NCBI GenBank assembly: GCA_016200915.1
Contig: JACQDV010000091.1
Span: 1 to 64,000 of the forward strand
Length of the DNA: 64,000 nucleotides
Source: Sphingobacteriales bacterium
GTDB lineage: Bacteria > Bacteroidota > Bacteroidia > Chitinophagales > Chitinophagaceae
Reading direction: 5' to 3'
Part shown: piece after piece, positions 35,485 through 43,191 of the stretch
How positions within the stretch are numbered: the first letter of the stretch is position 1
Layout of the letters: the number at the start of each line of letters is the position of its first letter
Translations under genes and position numbers: made by a program
The notes under the pieces: model-generated
Told to the model about the DNA's origin: nothing
Seen by the model: the letters and a program-made list of their open reading frames with translations, nothing else
The model's database searches: none

Positions 35485-36864
35485 TTAACGAATGCCTTTT
35501 TTCTCTTTCCAGAGTTGATTAAAAGTTTTGGCAGGAAAGTTTATTTCGCTTCGGTTTTGTTTCCATGCTTTAAATAAATTATTCACCATCCAATTCTTCA
35601 TTTTCTGACTTCCTAAGTTCATCCACTTGCGATTTAAAGAAGTTGTTTTCCAAATGGTCCATGCAGCTTTTTCACTAAAAGTACTGCTGCCTTCTTCCAC
35701 TGCTTCATGGCGATTCTCCAATAACAATTCATGCAGATTAATTTTTACTGCACATACTTCTGTACAATTACCACAAAGGGAAGAAGCATAACTTAAATGC
35801 TTATACTCACTTATTCCTTTCAAGTGAGGAGTGATAACACTACCAATTGGACCGCTATAGGTAGTACCATATGCATGACCTCCAATATTTTTATAAACAG
35901 GACAAGCATTTAAACAGGCGCCACAACGAATGCAGTACAAACTCTCTCTTGTTTTTTCATTGGCCAAAATATTTGTTCTTCCATTGTCGAGCAATATCAC
36001 ATACATCTCTTCCGGCCCATCCTGCTCACCATCTTGTCTTGGACCAGATACGATACTATTATAAACAGTAATTTTTTGACCCGTACCATACGTTGCGAGT
36101 AATGGCCAGAATAATCCCAAATCATTTATGGAAGGAATTACTTTTTCAATTCCCACAATTACAATATGTGTTTTTGGAAAAGCACAGCTCAATCTTGCAT
36201 TACCTTCATTTTCCGTAACAGCAATACTTCCTGTATCTGCAATAATAAAATTGGCTCCGGTGATACCGACTTCTGCCTGCACATATTTCTGCCGAAGCAT
36301 GTGACGGGCAACCTGCGTTAATTGTTCGGGATTTAATTTAGGATCGGTTCCTAATTTATTGGCAAAAAGTTTAGCTACATCTTCTTTGCTTTTATGCATA
36401 GCTGGCGTTACGATGTGATAAGGAGGTTCTCCGTCCAACTGCTGAATGTATTCACCCAAATCTGTTTCCACACTTTCAATATTATTCTTTTCAAGAAAAT
36501 CATTAAGATGAATTTCTTCAGTTACCATTGATTTACTCTTTACAATGATTTTACAGTTTTTACTTTGGCAAATAGCTAATATTTCATCCAATGCCTGTTT
36601 TGTTGTTTCTGCCCAAATTACTTTTCCTCCACGACGACCAAAGTTTAATTCAAAATCTTCTAATTGCTTATCTAACGTTTCAATGGCTCTCCATTTTACA
36701 TTTTTGGCTCTTTCTCTTGCCAGGTGCATATCCGTAAATTGTTGTTTACCCTGTGGCACAACTGCATTATACTTACCAATATTAAAATTGATTTTACGGC
36801 GATGTTCTTTATCACCCGCTTTAACAGTACTTTTTGCTATAAAGTTTGATACAGATTCACTCAT
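35485..36864 (-). CDS. LutB-like iron-sulfur protein
   Basis: 459 residues. An N-terminal LUD domain (GANFIIADTGSIAVTENEGNA, VGIEKVIPSINDL) is followed by two ferredoxin-type cluster motifs: CIRCGACLNACPVYK (about 307) and CGNCTEVCAVKINLHELLL (about 361-379). This order is that of LutB, the ferredoxin-like subunit of L-lactate oxidation. In the second motif the usual Pro after the last Cys is Ala. lutA is not adjacent, and the LutC-like gene is at 12041-12676. The start codon is 18 bases after the DUF3109 gene. Confidence 0.88.
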   Translation of the reverse strand: MSESVSNFIAKSTVKAGDKEHRRKINFNIGKYNAVVPQGKQQFTDMHLARERAKNVKWRAIETLDKQLEDFELNFGRRGGKVIWAETTKQALDEILAICQSKNCKIIVKSKSMVTEEIHLNDFLEKNNIESVETDLGEYIQQLDGEPPYHIVTPAMHKSKEDVAKLFANKLGTDPKLNPEQLTQVARHMLRQKYVQAEVGITGANFIIADTGSIAVTENEGNARLSCAFPKTHIVIVGIEKVIPSINDLGLFWPLLATYGTGQKITVYNSIVSGPRQDGEQDGPEEMYVILLDNGRTNILANEKTRESLYCIRCGACLNACPVYKNIGGHAYGTTYSGPIGSVITPHLKGISEYKHLSYASSLCGNCTEVCAVKINLHELLLENRHEAVEEGSSTFSEKAAWTIWKTTSLNRKWMNLGSQKMKNWMVNNLFKAWKQNRSEINFPAKTFNQLWKEKKGIR

Positions 36865-36882
36865 GCTTTAAAATTAAAAACT

Positions 36883-37488
36883 TTACTCTTCCATTCTTTT
36901 TCCGTCTTTAAAATACATATTGGCAGTTGTATCTAATATTTCATAAAACGCTTCGCCAAATTTTCTTATCAATGGTTCTTTTAAAAACTGGTACACCGGT
37001 ACTTTTAGTTTTTCTCCTAACACACAAGCTGGTTTACATAATACTTCTCTCGGTATATAATTCACCAGCCAGGTAGCTTTGTCTTTTGATTTCTTTGCAA
37101 TGACCGGGAACAAATGACAGGAGATTGGTTTCTTCCACTCTATTTTTCCATCGTAATATGCCTGTTCAAAAGCACATTTTATTATACCATCCTTTTCACG
37201 GAAAGCATACACACAAATTTCATTATCGCTGGCTAATGTGGGTGTTACCCAGCCGAAGTCTTTATGATAAACATATTTACCGTTGGCTTCTATTTCTGCA
37301 ATAGCTTCTTTTGTAAGATATGGTTTTACCGTTTCATATAATTCCAGCACTATATCCAGCTCTTCATCTGTAAGCGGTGCGCCGGCATCACCTTCTTCGC
37401 AGCAGCCACCTTTGCACTTACTTAAATCGCAAACAAATTGTTTGCTCACCACATCATCGCTTATCAGTATTTTATCAATTGCAATCAC
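36883..37488 (-). CDS. DUF3109 family cysteine-rich protein
   Basis: 201 residues. FVCDLSKCKGGCCEEGDAGAPL (about 17-38) holds the Cys cluster, and further Cys residues occur at about residue 92, KCAFEQA, SCHLFPV and CKPACVLGE. The spacing is as in DUF3109/YkgJ-like putative zinc or iron-sulfur binding proteins. Biochemical function unknown. It lies just upstream of the LutB-like gene and probably shares its message, which may link it to iron-sulfur or lactate metabolism. A TACCTTTG -7 box reads on this strand at 37506-37513. Confidence 0.8.
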   Translation of the reverse strand: MIAIDKILISDDVVSKQFVCDLSKCKGGCCEEGDAGAPLTDEELDIVLELYETVKPYLTKEAIAEIEANGKYVYHKDFGWVTPTLASDNEICVYAFREKDGIIKCAFEQAYYDGKIEWKKPISCHLFPVIAKKSKDKATWLVNYIPREVLCKPACVLGEKLKVPVYQFLKEPLIRKFGEAFYEILDTTANMYFKDGKRMEE

Positions 37489-37581
37489 ATTCTACAGTTA
37501 AGTGCCAAAGGTAACACCAAAGTGCTTTTATATAATGGCGGCGTTTAACATTTTGGTAACTTTTTTATTTATGTAAGATGA

Positions 37582-37713
37582 AATAAGCCTGCATCTTATT
37601 GGAAAGATTACAACAAAGAAATCTGGTTGAATAAAGAAAAGCCAAATAAGCAGATAAAATTACGCAGTACCCAAAGTGATGATCTGCATCCGCATACTAT
37701 GAAAGAGTTTTAA
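37582..37713 (+). pseudogene. Possible 3' remnant of a plus-strand gene
   Basis: An open frame without a start runs to TAA at 37711. It reads SYWKDYNKEIWLNKEKPNKQ and ends SDDLHPHTMKEF, with coding-like Lys/Asn/Glu usage. A terminator with its T-tract on the plus strand follows at 37741, though both flanking genes are on the minus strand. This fits the tail of a lost gene, but no family is recognised and chance is possible. Confidence 0.3.
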
Positions 37714-37740
37714 CATGGTTTACACATAGGTTTACAAGTC

Positions 37741-37777
37741 AGCCGTCCTGATTCTTCAGGATGGCTTTATTTTTTCC
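37741..37777 (+). terminator. Rho-independent terminator, plus strand
   Basis: AGCCGTCCTGA and TCAGGATGGCT pair with one G-T pair around a short loop, followed by TTATTTTTT. The T-tract runs into the last codons of gldD on the opposite strand. It is oriented for plus-strand transcription. Confidence 0.6.
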
Positions 37778-38429
37778 AGCGGAGTGAGTTAACTAATCGC
37801 TTCATATCCTGAAAAAGAAACTGGCTCACTGGTTTTACAGAATCTTCATTTGGTGTTGCATTAAAGTATAAAGCCCCACGTATAAAATGTTTGGAAGAAT
37901 CGGTTAAATAAAACTGTTTTAATGATGCCGCATTCCCGGCAACTTCAAAAATAAACCCATCTACTCCTTTTGCAGGATGTACTTCAATCTCGTCAATAGA
38001 ATTTGCTTTAACAGCATGTTTGTTGGTTAAAGTAAATGCATCATTAATCAGTTTGTTTAATGAATTAACGCCAATAGAATCTTTATATCCTGCTGCTGTT
38101 TTTTCTTTGTACAACACCTTATCATTAACACCCATATAACTCAGGTATATCTTGGCATCGTATTGAGGGAAATCCACATTCACCCAATATGGATTTTGTG
38201 GTTTATCATTAAAGAAGGTGCTGTCCTTTACAATATTCCCGTAGGCTGGATAATCAAATGAATAAGGATATTCAGGACGGTCAAATGATTTGTATTCTTT
38301 ATTAGCAGGAAGGTCAATACGAAAATAACCACGTGGTTTGGAAGTGGGATCGGAATTACAGGAAACAAGCCATAAGCAACAAGCAACTGGCAACAAGCAA
38401 CAACTGACAACAAAAAACGTTTTTTTCAT
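37767..38429 (-). CDS. gldD: Gliding motility lipoprotein GldD
   Basis: 220 residues. The lipobox LVSC (Cys about 24) marks a lipoprotein. PRGYFRIDLPANKEYKSFD after the lipobox and YPYSFDYPAYGNIVKDS are GldD hallmarks. GldD is required for gliding and type IX secretion in Flavobacterium; its exact role is unclear. It lies 15 bases after gldE, in the order mutY-ssb-gldE-gldD also known in flavobacteria. Most of the signal peptide (residues 6-22, CCLLPVA CCLWLVS) is coded by a 7-bp periodic repeat. Confidence 0.9.
   Translation of the reverse strand: MKKTFFVVSCCLLPVACCLWLVSCNSDPTSKPRGYFRIDLPANKEYKSFDRPEYPYSFDYPAYGNIVKDSTFFNDKPQNPYWVNVDFPQYDAKIYLSYMGVNDKVLYKEKTAAGYKDSIGVNSLNKLINDAFTLTNKHAVKANSIDEIEVHPAKGVDGFIFEVAGNAASLKQFYLTDSSKHFIRGALYFNATPNEDSVKPVSQFLFQDMKRLVNSLRWKK
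38365..38413. repeat. 7-bp periodic repeat coding the GldD signal peptide
   Basis: On the plus strand the heptamers ACAAGCC, ATAAGCA, ACAAGCA, ACTGGCA, ACAAGCA, ACAACTG and ACAACAA follow without a gap. In the gene direction three heptamers equal seven codons, producing a 7-residue repeat (CCLLPVA, CCLWLVS) that forms the hydrophobic core and lipobox region. Confidence 0.75.
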
Positions 38430-38444
38430 CAGGCGAATTTACAA

Positions 38445-39818
38445 TTAATCCTCTGGTGGCGGATGTACCGTTACTTTAACTTTTTGAATGCGGTTTCTAT
38501 TGATATCTATAACAGTAAAATCAAAATCACCTGATTTAATCACCTCGTTGTTCTTTGGAAATTCACCGGCGATCTCCAGTACCAACCCGGCTAATGAATC
38601 ACTGTCCCCACGAACTTTATCAAATGTATCCAGCGGAATATCCATTGCTTTACACACATCATGTATCATTGTTTTTCCTTCAAATAGAAAATTATGATCA
38701 TCTATCTTTTTATTACCGCTTTCTTCTTCGTCAAACTCATCTTTAATATCACCAATGATCTCTTCCATAATATCTTCCAGCGTTACAATGCCACTGGTGC
38801 CGCCAAATTCATCTACTACCACAGCAAAATGAATTCTTTTCTGTTGAAACTCCTGCAGCAGATCATCAATTAATTTTTGTTCATGAACAAAAAATGGCTG
38901 GCGAACCAGGTTCTGCCAGTTGAAATTTTCTCCTTCATTCAAATGAGGCAACAAATCTTTCGTTTGTAAGATGCCTTTTACTTCATCTAAAGTAGTTTGA
39001 TAAACAGGTAACCGGGAATAATGTAATTCTTCTACTTTCTCTTTTACTTGTTTAAAATTTAATCCATATTCCAAACCACTTACATCTAACCGGGTTTTCA
39101 TTATCTGTTTAACAGTAATGTTGCCAAACTTTACAATGCCTTTCAAAATATTTTTTTCCTCTATCGTGGTATCTTCTGCTACCGTGAGATCAATGGCATG
39201 ATCAATTTGCTCCAGACTGTAGGCAGCAGAATCTTTTGCTCCTAATTTATTTTCAATGGCGTCAGAATAACTCACCAGCCACAGGCTCATTCTTCTAAAG
39301 AAATAATTGAAAAATTCAATTACCGTAAGAATTACCGGATTATATGCAAACATCAGGTTATGCTGTGTGGCCATCACTTTGGGCATCACTTCTCCAAATA
39401 ATACCAGCAAGAAAGTAACACAGAGAACTTTTATTAAAAAAGTTAGCCAATAGATATTTGATATATCAGGAGATATGGTATCAATTAAAAAGTTGGTGAG
39501 TAAGATGATGGAGATATTAATAAGACTATTGGCAATCAGCATAGATGCCAACAGCGTTTTAGGGTTGTCCAGTAAATGCAAAATGCGTTTGGCAGAAGGA
39601 TGATTTTTGGTCTTCAGCATATTAATATCCTTATGCGTAAGAGAGAAAAAAGCCACTTCGGCGCCTGCTAAACAAAAGGATAACGAAAGCAGCAAAATGA
39701 TAGAAACAACCATTGTTGTTACAGCCTGCACATTGATAGCGAAGATAATGGCCGTTACTCCTGTTGGTATGTTTTCAAAAACCGAATGATAATCCAAAGC
39801 TGCGATTTTAATAAACAA
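38445..39818 (-). CDS. gldE: Gliding motility protein GldE (CNNM/CBS/CorC type)
   Basis: 457 residues. The N-terminal half is a DUF21/CNNM membrane domain with four helices (MVVSIILLLSLSFCLAGAEV, then HKDINMLKTKNHPSAKRIL). A CBS pair follows (about 220-345, VKQIMKTRLDVSGLEYG and KIHFAVVVDEFGGTSGIVTLEDI), and a CorC_HlyC domain at the C-terminus. This is the build of GldE and other magnesium/cobalt-efflux-type proteins. Position next to gldD supports the gldE name. GldE is thought to assist GldD in the membrane. Confidence 0.88.
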   Translation of the reverse strand: MFIKIAALDYHSVFENIPTGVTAIIFAINVQAVTTMVVSIILLLSLSFCLAGAEVAFFSLTHKDINMLKTKNHPSAKRILHLLDNPKTLLASMLIANSLINISIILLTNFLIDTISPDISNIYWLTFLIKVLCVTFLLVLFGEVMPKVMATQHNLMFAYNPVILTVIEFFNYFFRRMSLWLVSYSDAIENKLGAKDSAAYSLEQIDHAIDLTVAEDTTIEEKNILKGIVKFGNITVKQIMKTRLDVSGLEYGLNFKQVKEKVEELHYSRLPVYQTTLDEVKGILQTKDLLPHLNEGENFNWQNLVRQPFFVHEQKLIDDLLQEFQQKRIHFAVVVDEFGGTSGIVTLEDIMEEIIGDIKDEFDEEESGNKKIDDHNFLFEGKTMIHDVCKAMDIPLDTFDKVRGDSDSLAGLVLEIAGEFPKNNEVIKSGDFDFTVIDINRNRIQKVKVTVHPPPED

Positions 39819-39900
39819 TCAGCAACAACTGTTGCTGTATGAACACAGGCAGGTCATACGGCCTGCCTGATATAAAACAAAAATAAGCATTCGGATTTAA

Positions 39901-40335
39901 TTAGAAGGGCAAATCGTCTGCCGGTTCACCAATGGGAGGTACCTCACCTGAGTTAAATGGTTCAGCACCTGTATCAGCTGAAGATGAAGTGTGAATATCT
40001 CCGGTTCGTTTGTCCAGCATTATCAGGTTATCACCTACTACTTCTGTGGCAAATTTTCTTATGCCTTCTTTATCTTCCCAGCTGCGGGTTTTTAACCTGC
40101 CTTCGATATATACTAAACTTCCTTTGTGCAGATATTTCTGTGCTAATTCCGCTAATCCTCTCCAAAGAACTACAGTATGCCATTCGGTTTGGCTTACCAG
40201 CTTGCCGGTGCGGTCTTTAAAAGTTTCTGTTGTTGCAAGGGGAAACTTGGCTACTGCAATATGACCTTCCAGGAACTGAACATCGGGATCTTTACCAAGG
40301 TTGCCAATCAGCATTACTCTGTTTACGCCTCTCAT
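39901..40335 (-). CDS. ssb: Single-stranded DNA-binding protein
   Basis: 144 residues. The OB fold is clear: NRVMLIGNLGKDPDVQFL at the start, WHTVVLWRGLAELAQKYLHKGSLVYIEGRL in the centre, and WEDKEGIRKFATEV. A short linker ends in the acidic tip DDLPF, which recruits repair and replication proteins. It coats single-stranded DNA. It lies between mutY and gldE; an imperfect CAGGCAGG/CCTGCCTG hairpin (39846-39869) separates it from gldE. Confidence 0.96.
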   Translation of the reverse strand: MRGVNRVMLIGNLGKDPDVQFLEGHIAVAKFPLATTETFKDRTGKLVSQTEWHTVVLWRGLAELAQKYLHKGSLVYIEGRLKTRSWEDKEGIRKFATEVVGDNLIMLDKRTGDIHTSSSADTGAEPFNSGEVPPIGEPADDLPF

Positions 40336-40418
40336 AAATTTATCTTTAGATTCTTAAATATTGGGCTATCAATCGTAGTCTAAATATACATTTTTTTATT
40401 GGCAAAAGTTGCCGCCTG

Positions 40419-41531
40419 TCAGAAAAGTATGTTATTCTTATGTCCATCTTCATGCCAATTATTAATCAGACGGGGAAAAGGAAGTTGTTTTATTTCTTTT
40501 TTATCTGCCAGGATATACCCTGTAAAATGCTTCAATGGTTTTGAAATGTTTAATGTAATGAACCGACCATAAATAGTCTGGTGACTTAACAACTGGCGAT
40601 ATACTTTTGAAATATTTTTTACTTCAAATTTTCCTGCTCCAATGCTTTTTTTAAAGACAGTCGATTTGATAAATGTTGCAGCATCCATCTCCGATGGAAT
40701 TTCCAGTGCCACATATTCGTACAAATTTTCCCACACATCTTTTCCCTTTCTTTTTCTTACATAGGTTTTACCGCCAGATTGAATTACCAAAAAATAAAAC
40801 CAGCGTTCTTTCTTTTTAATTGATTTTTCTTTAACCGGAAGTACGTTCACCTTTTCATCGATAAAAGCAACACATTTCTTTTTCATAGGGCATTCTTTGC
40901 AGGTTGGATTTTGTGGTTTGCAAACAGTAGCTCCAAAATCCATGATGGCCTGGTTATAAACTCCTGCTTTATTTTCAGGTAAACCATCAGAAGCTATTTG
41001 CTGAAATAATTTTTTTCCTTGTGTACTGTCAATTGGAGTTTCAATCCCATAATAACGACTCAACACTCTCATTACATTTCCATCAACAACTGCATGTGGA
41101 AGATTGTAAGCAAATGAAGCAATAGCAGCAGCAGTATATGGACCTACTCCTTTTAAAGAAACTATCTCTTTATATTTTTCAGGGAATTTTCCTTTGTATT
41201 CAGCGGAAATTTTTCTGGCAGTTGCTAAAAGATTTTTGCAACGGGTATAATAACCAAGCCCTTCCCACAATTTGAAAACTTTTTCATCCTCTGCTTTTGC
41301 TAATTTTTGAATATTGGGAAATGCTTTGATGAACTTTTCATAATAAGACCATCCCTGTTCTACCCGTGTTTGTTGAAGTATGATTTCACTCAGCCAAATT
41401 TTGTATGGATCTTTCTCCCCCTTCCATGGCATTTGCCTTTTATTCACCTGCTCGTTCCATTTCAGCAAATGACTGGTGAAATAGGCTTTTTGACTGCTTT
41501 TATATAACTCCTTTGAAATGAATGTGTTCAT
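40419..41531 (-). CDS. mutY: A/G-specific adenine glycosylase
   Basis: 370 residues. MutY removes adenine mispaired with 8-oxoguanine. Seen: WLSEIILQQTRVEQGWSYYEKF with the catalytic Glu, the helix-hairpin-helix LKGVGPYTAAAIASFAY, VVDGNVMRVLSRYYGI with the catalytic Asp, the 4Fe-4S motif CKPQNPTCKECPMKKKC (C-x6-C-x2-C-x5-C), and a NUDIX-like C-terminal domain (from about 235) that recognises 8-oxoguanine. All key residues are present. Confidence 0.95.
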   Translation of the reverse strand: MNTFISKELYKSSQKAYFTSHLLKWNEQVNKRQMPWKGEKDPYKIWLSEIILQQTRVEQGWSYYEKFIKAFPNIQKLAKAEDEKVFKLWEGLGYYTRCKNLLATARKISAEYKGKFPEKYKEIVSLKGVGPYTAAAIASFAYNLPHAVVDGNVMRVLSRYYGIETPIDSTQGKKLFQQIASDGLPENKAGVYNQAIMDFGATVCKPQNPTCKECPMKKKCVAFIDEKVNVLPVKEKSIKKKERWFYFLVIQSGGKTYVRKRKGKDVWENLYEYVALEIPSEMDAATFIKSTVFKKSIGAGKFEVKNISKVYRQLLSHQTIYGRFITLNISKPLKHFTGYILADKKEIKQLPFPRLINNWHEDGHKNNILF

Positions 41532-41718
41532 TTTATATTTCTGAATCGAAGATAGCCAAGTTTTCTAATTAATAATCAATTAGTTACGCATCAATCTTCT
41601 TTGTAGATACTACCGTACTATGTTGATATACAAGAAATTGTGCCAATTTTTTTGTGTTATTCAAAATCTTTGTCTTATTTTTAATAAAAATAACCCTCTT
41701 TAAAAAACCAACTTAACA

Positions 41719-42009
41719 ATGAGAAAGGCGGACCTGATTAACCAAATCTCAGAGAAAACCGGTATTCCAAAAGTTGATGTACTGGTAACATTAGAAACCA
41801 TGTTTAAAGAGATCAAAGAATCTCTTTCTAATGGAGAAAATATTTACGTTCGTGGTTTTGGCAGCTTTATTACCAAAAAGAGAGCAGCTAAAATTGGTCG
41901 TAATATTAAGAAAAACACGGCGGTTCATATTCCTGCCCATTATATTCCTGCATTTAAACCTGCAAAAGAATTTGTTCAGGAAGTAAAGAGTAAGCGGGTA
42001 GTGGAATAA
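41719..42009 (+). CDS. HU/IHF family DNA-binding protein
   Basis: 96 residues, the usual HU size. MRKADLINQISEKTGIPKVD is the N-terminal helix pair. GENIYVRGFGSFITKKRAAKIGRNI is the saddle followed by the DNA-binding arm, and IPAHYIPAFKPAKEF the C-terminal part. It bends and compacts chromosomal DNA. It is the first gene of a plus-strand run HU-TPR-small basic protein-rng, divergent from mutY. Confidence 0.93.
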   Translation: MRKADLINQISEKTGIPKVDVLVTLETMFKEIKESLSNGENIYVRGFGSFITKKRAAKIGRNIKKNTAVHIPAHYIPAFKPAKEFVQEVKSKRVVE

Positions 42010-42031
42010 CTTTGCCGCTCAATTTGAAACG

Positions 42032-42895
42032 GTGAAAAAACAACAAATCCTTTTAGCGGCCGCTGGTCTTGCGTTGGTCAGCTCACTTTATTTATTTGGT
42101 AATACTACGGCTCCGGGCAAAAAAGCTCAACCTGGAGTTCAAACCCAGGCGACAACTTTTCATTTCGACGAATTTGTCTCTTTTTCAAAGAAAAATTTAA
42201 CGCCCGCTCAATCTGAATATATCGCCGGTTTAGAAAATTCTGTAATACGTGGCGCTGTAAAAGACCAGCAAATAAAAGTTTATCATCAACTCGCTCATTA
42301 CTGGAAAGACAGTCTTAATCAAAATATCCCCTACATTGGTTATTTATCAAAGGCTGCAAGGTTGGAAAATTCGGAAAAAAGCCTCACCTTTGCTGCCCGC
42401 AACTTTTTTGAGGTTTCAAGAGAAATTACTGAACCCACCATCAAAAACTGGATGACAGAAGAAGCGGAAGCTCTTTATAATTCGGCATTAACTATCAATC
42501 CTGCAAACGATTCTGCCAAAGTGGGGCTGGGGGCGGTAATACTTTTTAGTGGTACACATTCTCCAATGGAAGGCATCAAAATGATTCGTGAAGTGGCGGA
42601 GAAAGACAGCGCTTTTATGTATGCCCAGTTTATGCTGGGATATGGTGCTGTGGTTTCTCAACAATGGGATAAAGCCATTGAACGCTTTAGTAAGGTGATT
42701 GATAAAGAACCTGAAAATGCAGAAGCCGTTTTATTACTGGCTGAAGCATATGAACAAAAAGGTGATAGTGCAAATGCAAGAATTTGGTACAAGAAAGAAA
42801 AAGAAATGCTGGTAATGCTGGCGAAGAAGCGAAATGAAAAAGTACCCGAAGAGTTTATTAAAGCATTGGATGAACGTATTAATTCATTAAAATAG
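42032..42895 (+). CDS. Exported TPR-repeat protein
   Basis: 287 residues from a GTG start; the next start inside the hydrophobic N-terminus would shorten the signal segment (LLAAAGLALVSSLYLFG), so GTG is chosen. Tetratricopeptide repeats are visible at about 195-270 (AQFMLGYGAVVSQQWDKAIE, then PENAEAVLLLAEAYEQKGDS). The first 150 residues are also helical. It is probably anchored or periplasmic and serves as a protein-binding scaffold. It sits 22 bases after the HU gene, between HU and rng. Confidence 0.75.
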   Translation: MKKQQILLAAAGLALVSSLYLFGNTTAPGKKAQPGVQTQATTFHFDEFVSFSKKNLTPAQSEYIAGLENSVIRGAVKDQQIKVYHQLAHYWKDSLNQNIPYIGYLSKAARLENSEKSLTFAARNFFEVSREITEPTIKNWMTEEAEALYNSALTINPANDSAKVGLGAVILFSGTHSPMEGIKMIREVAEKDSAFMYAQFMLGYGAVVSQQWDKAIERFSKVIDKEPENAEAVLLLAEAYEQKGDSANARIWYKKEKEMLVMLAKKRNEKVPEEFIKALDERINSLK

Positions 42896-42925
42896 ATTTC
42901 CTAATTATTAAAAATTATTAGTTGT

Positions 42926-43015
42926 ATGCCTTGTGGTAAGAAAAGAAAACGTCATAAAATTGCGACGCATAAGCGTAAAAAACGCTTAAGAAAGAATCGT
43001 CATAAGAAGAAATAA
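42926..43015 (+). CDS. 29-residue basic protein, AURKAIP1/COX24 (mS38-like) type
   Basis: The peptide starts MPCGKKRKRHKIATHKRKKR and ends LRKNRHKKK; 18 of 29 residues are Lys, Arg or His. This is the pattern of the AURKAIP1/COX24 domain (mitochondrial mS38 and bacterial bS22-like ribosomal proteins), which is found as a tiny open frame in Bacteroidota. It probably binds rRNA. A perfect terminator follows at 43047, so it ends the HU transcription unit. Its small size makes it easy to miss. Confidence 0.75.
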   Translation: MPCGKKRKRHKIATHKRKKRLRKNRHKKK

Positions 43016-43046
43016 TATTATTGTATTCTTCTAAAGGCTATCTTAC

Positions 43047-43080
43047 AAGCCGGAAGTAAGAACAACTTCCGGCTTCTTTT
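43047..43080 (+). terminator. Rho-independent terminator after the small basic gene
   Basis: AAGCCGGAAGT (43047-43057) and ACTTCCGGCTT (43065-43075) form a perfect 11-bp stem with a 7-base loop, followed by CTTTT. Confidence 0.85.
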
Positions 43081-43191
43081 TACTTAATAGATTGCTTATT
43101 CGCAATAATTTCCCCGAAAACGCTTTCTATACTAGTTACCAAGACAATTTTCCCAAAGGTGTGTGTGGCAGATTGTTTAGAGTGATTGTCT

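Noticed and set aside
39846-39869. CAGGCAGG/CCTGCCTG hairpin as the ssb terminator
   Set aside because: No T-tract follows on the minus strand; it is more likely a dispersed palindrome.
41646-41718. Promoter TTTG/AATCTTTG before the HU gene
   Set aside because: The boxes are 10 bases apart and the -7 element lacks the initial T, so it does not fit the consensus well enough to list.
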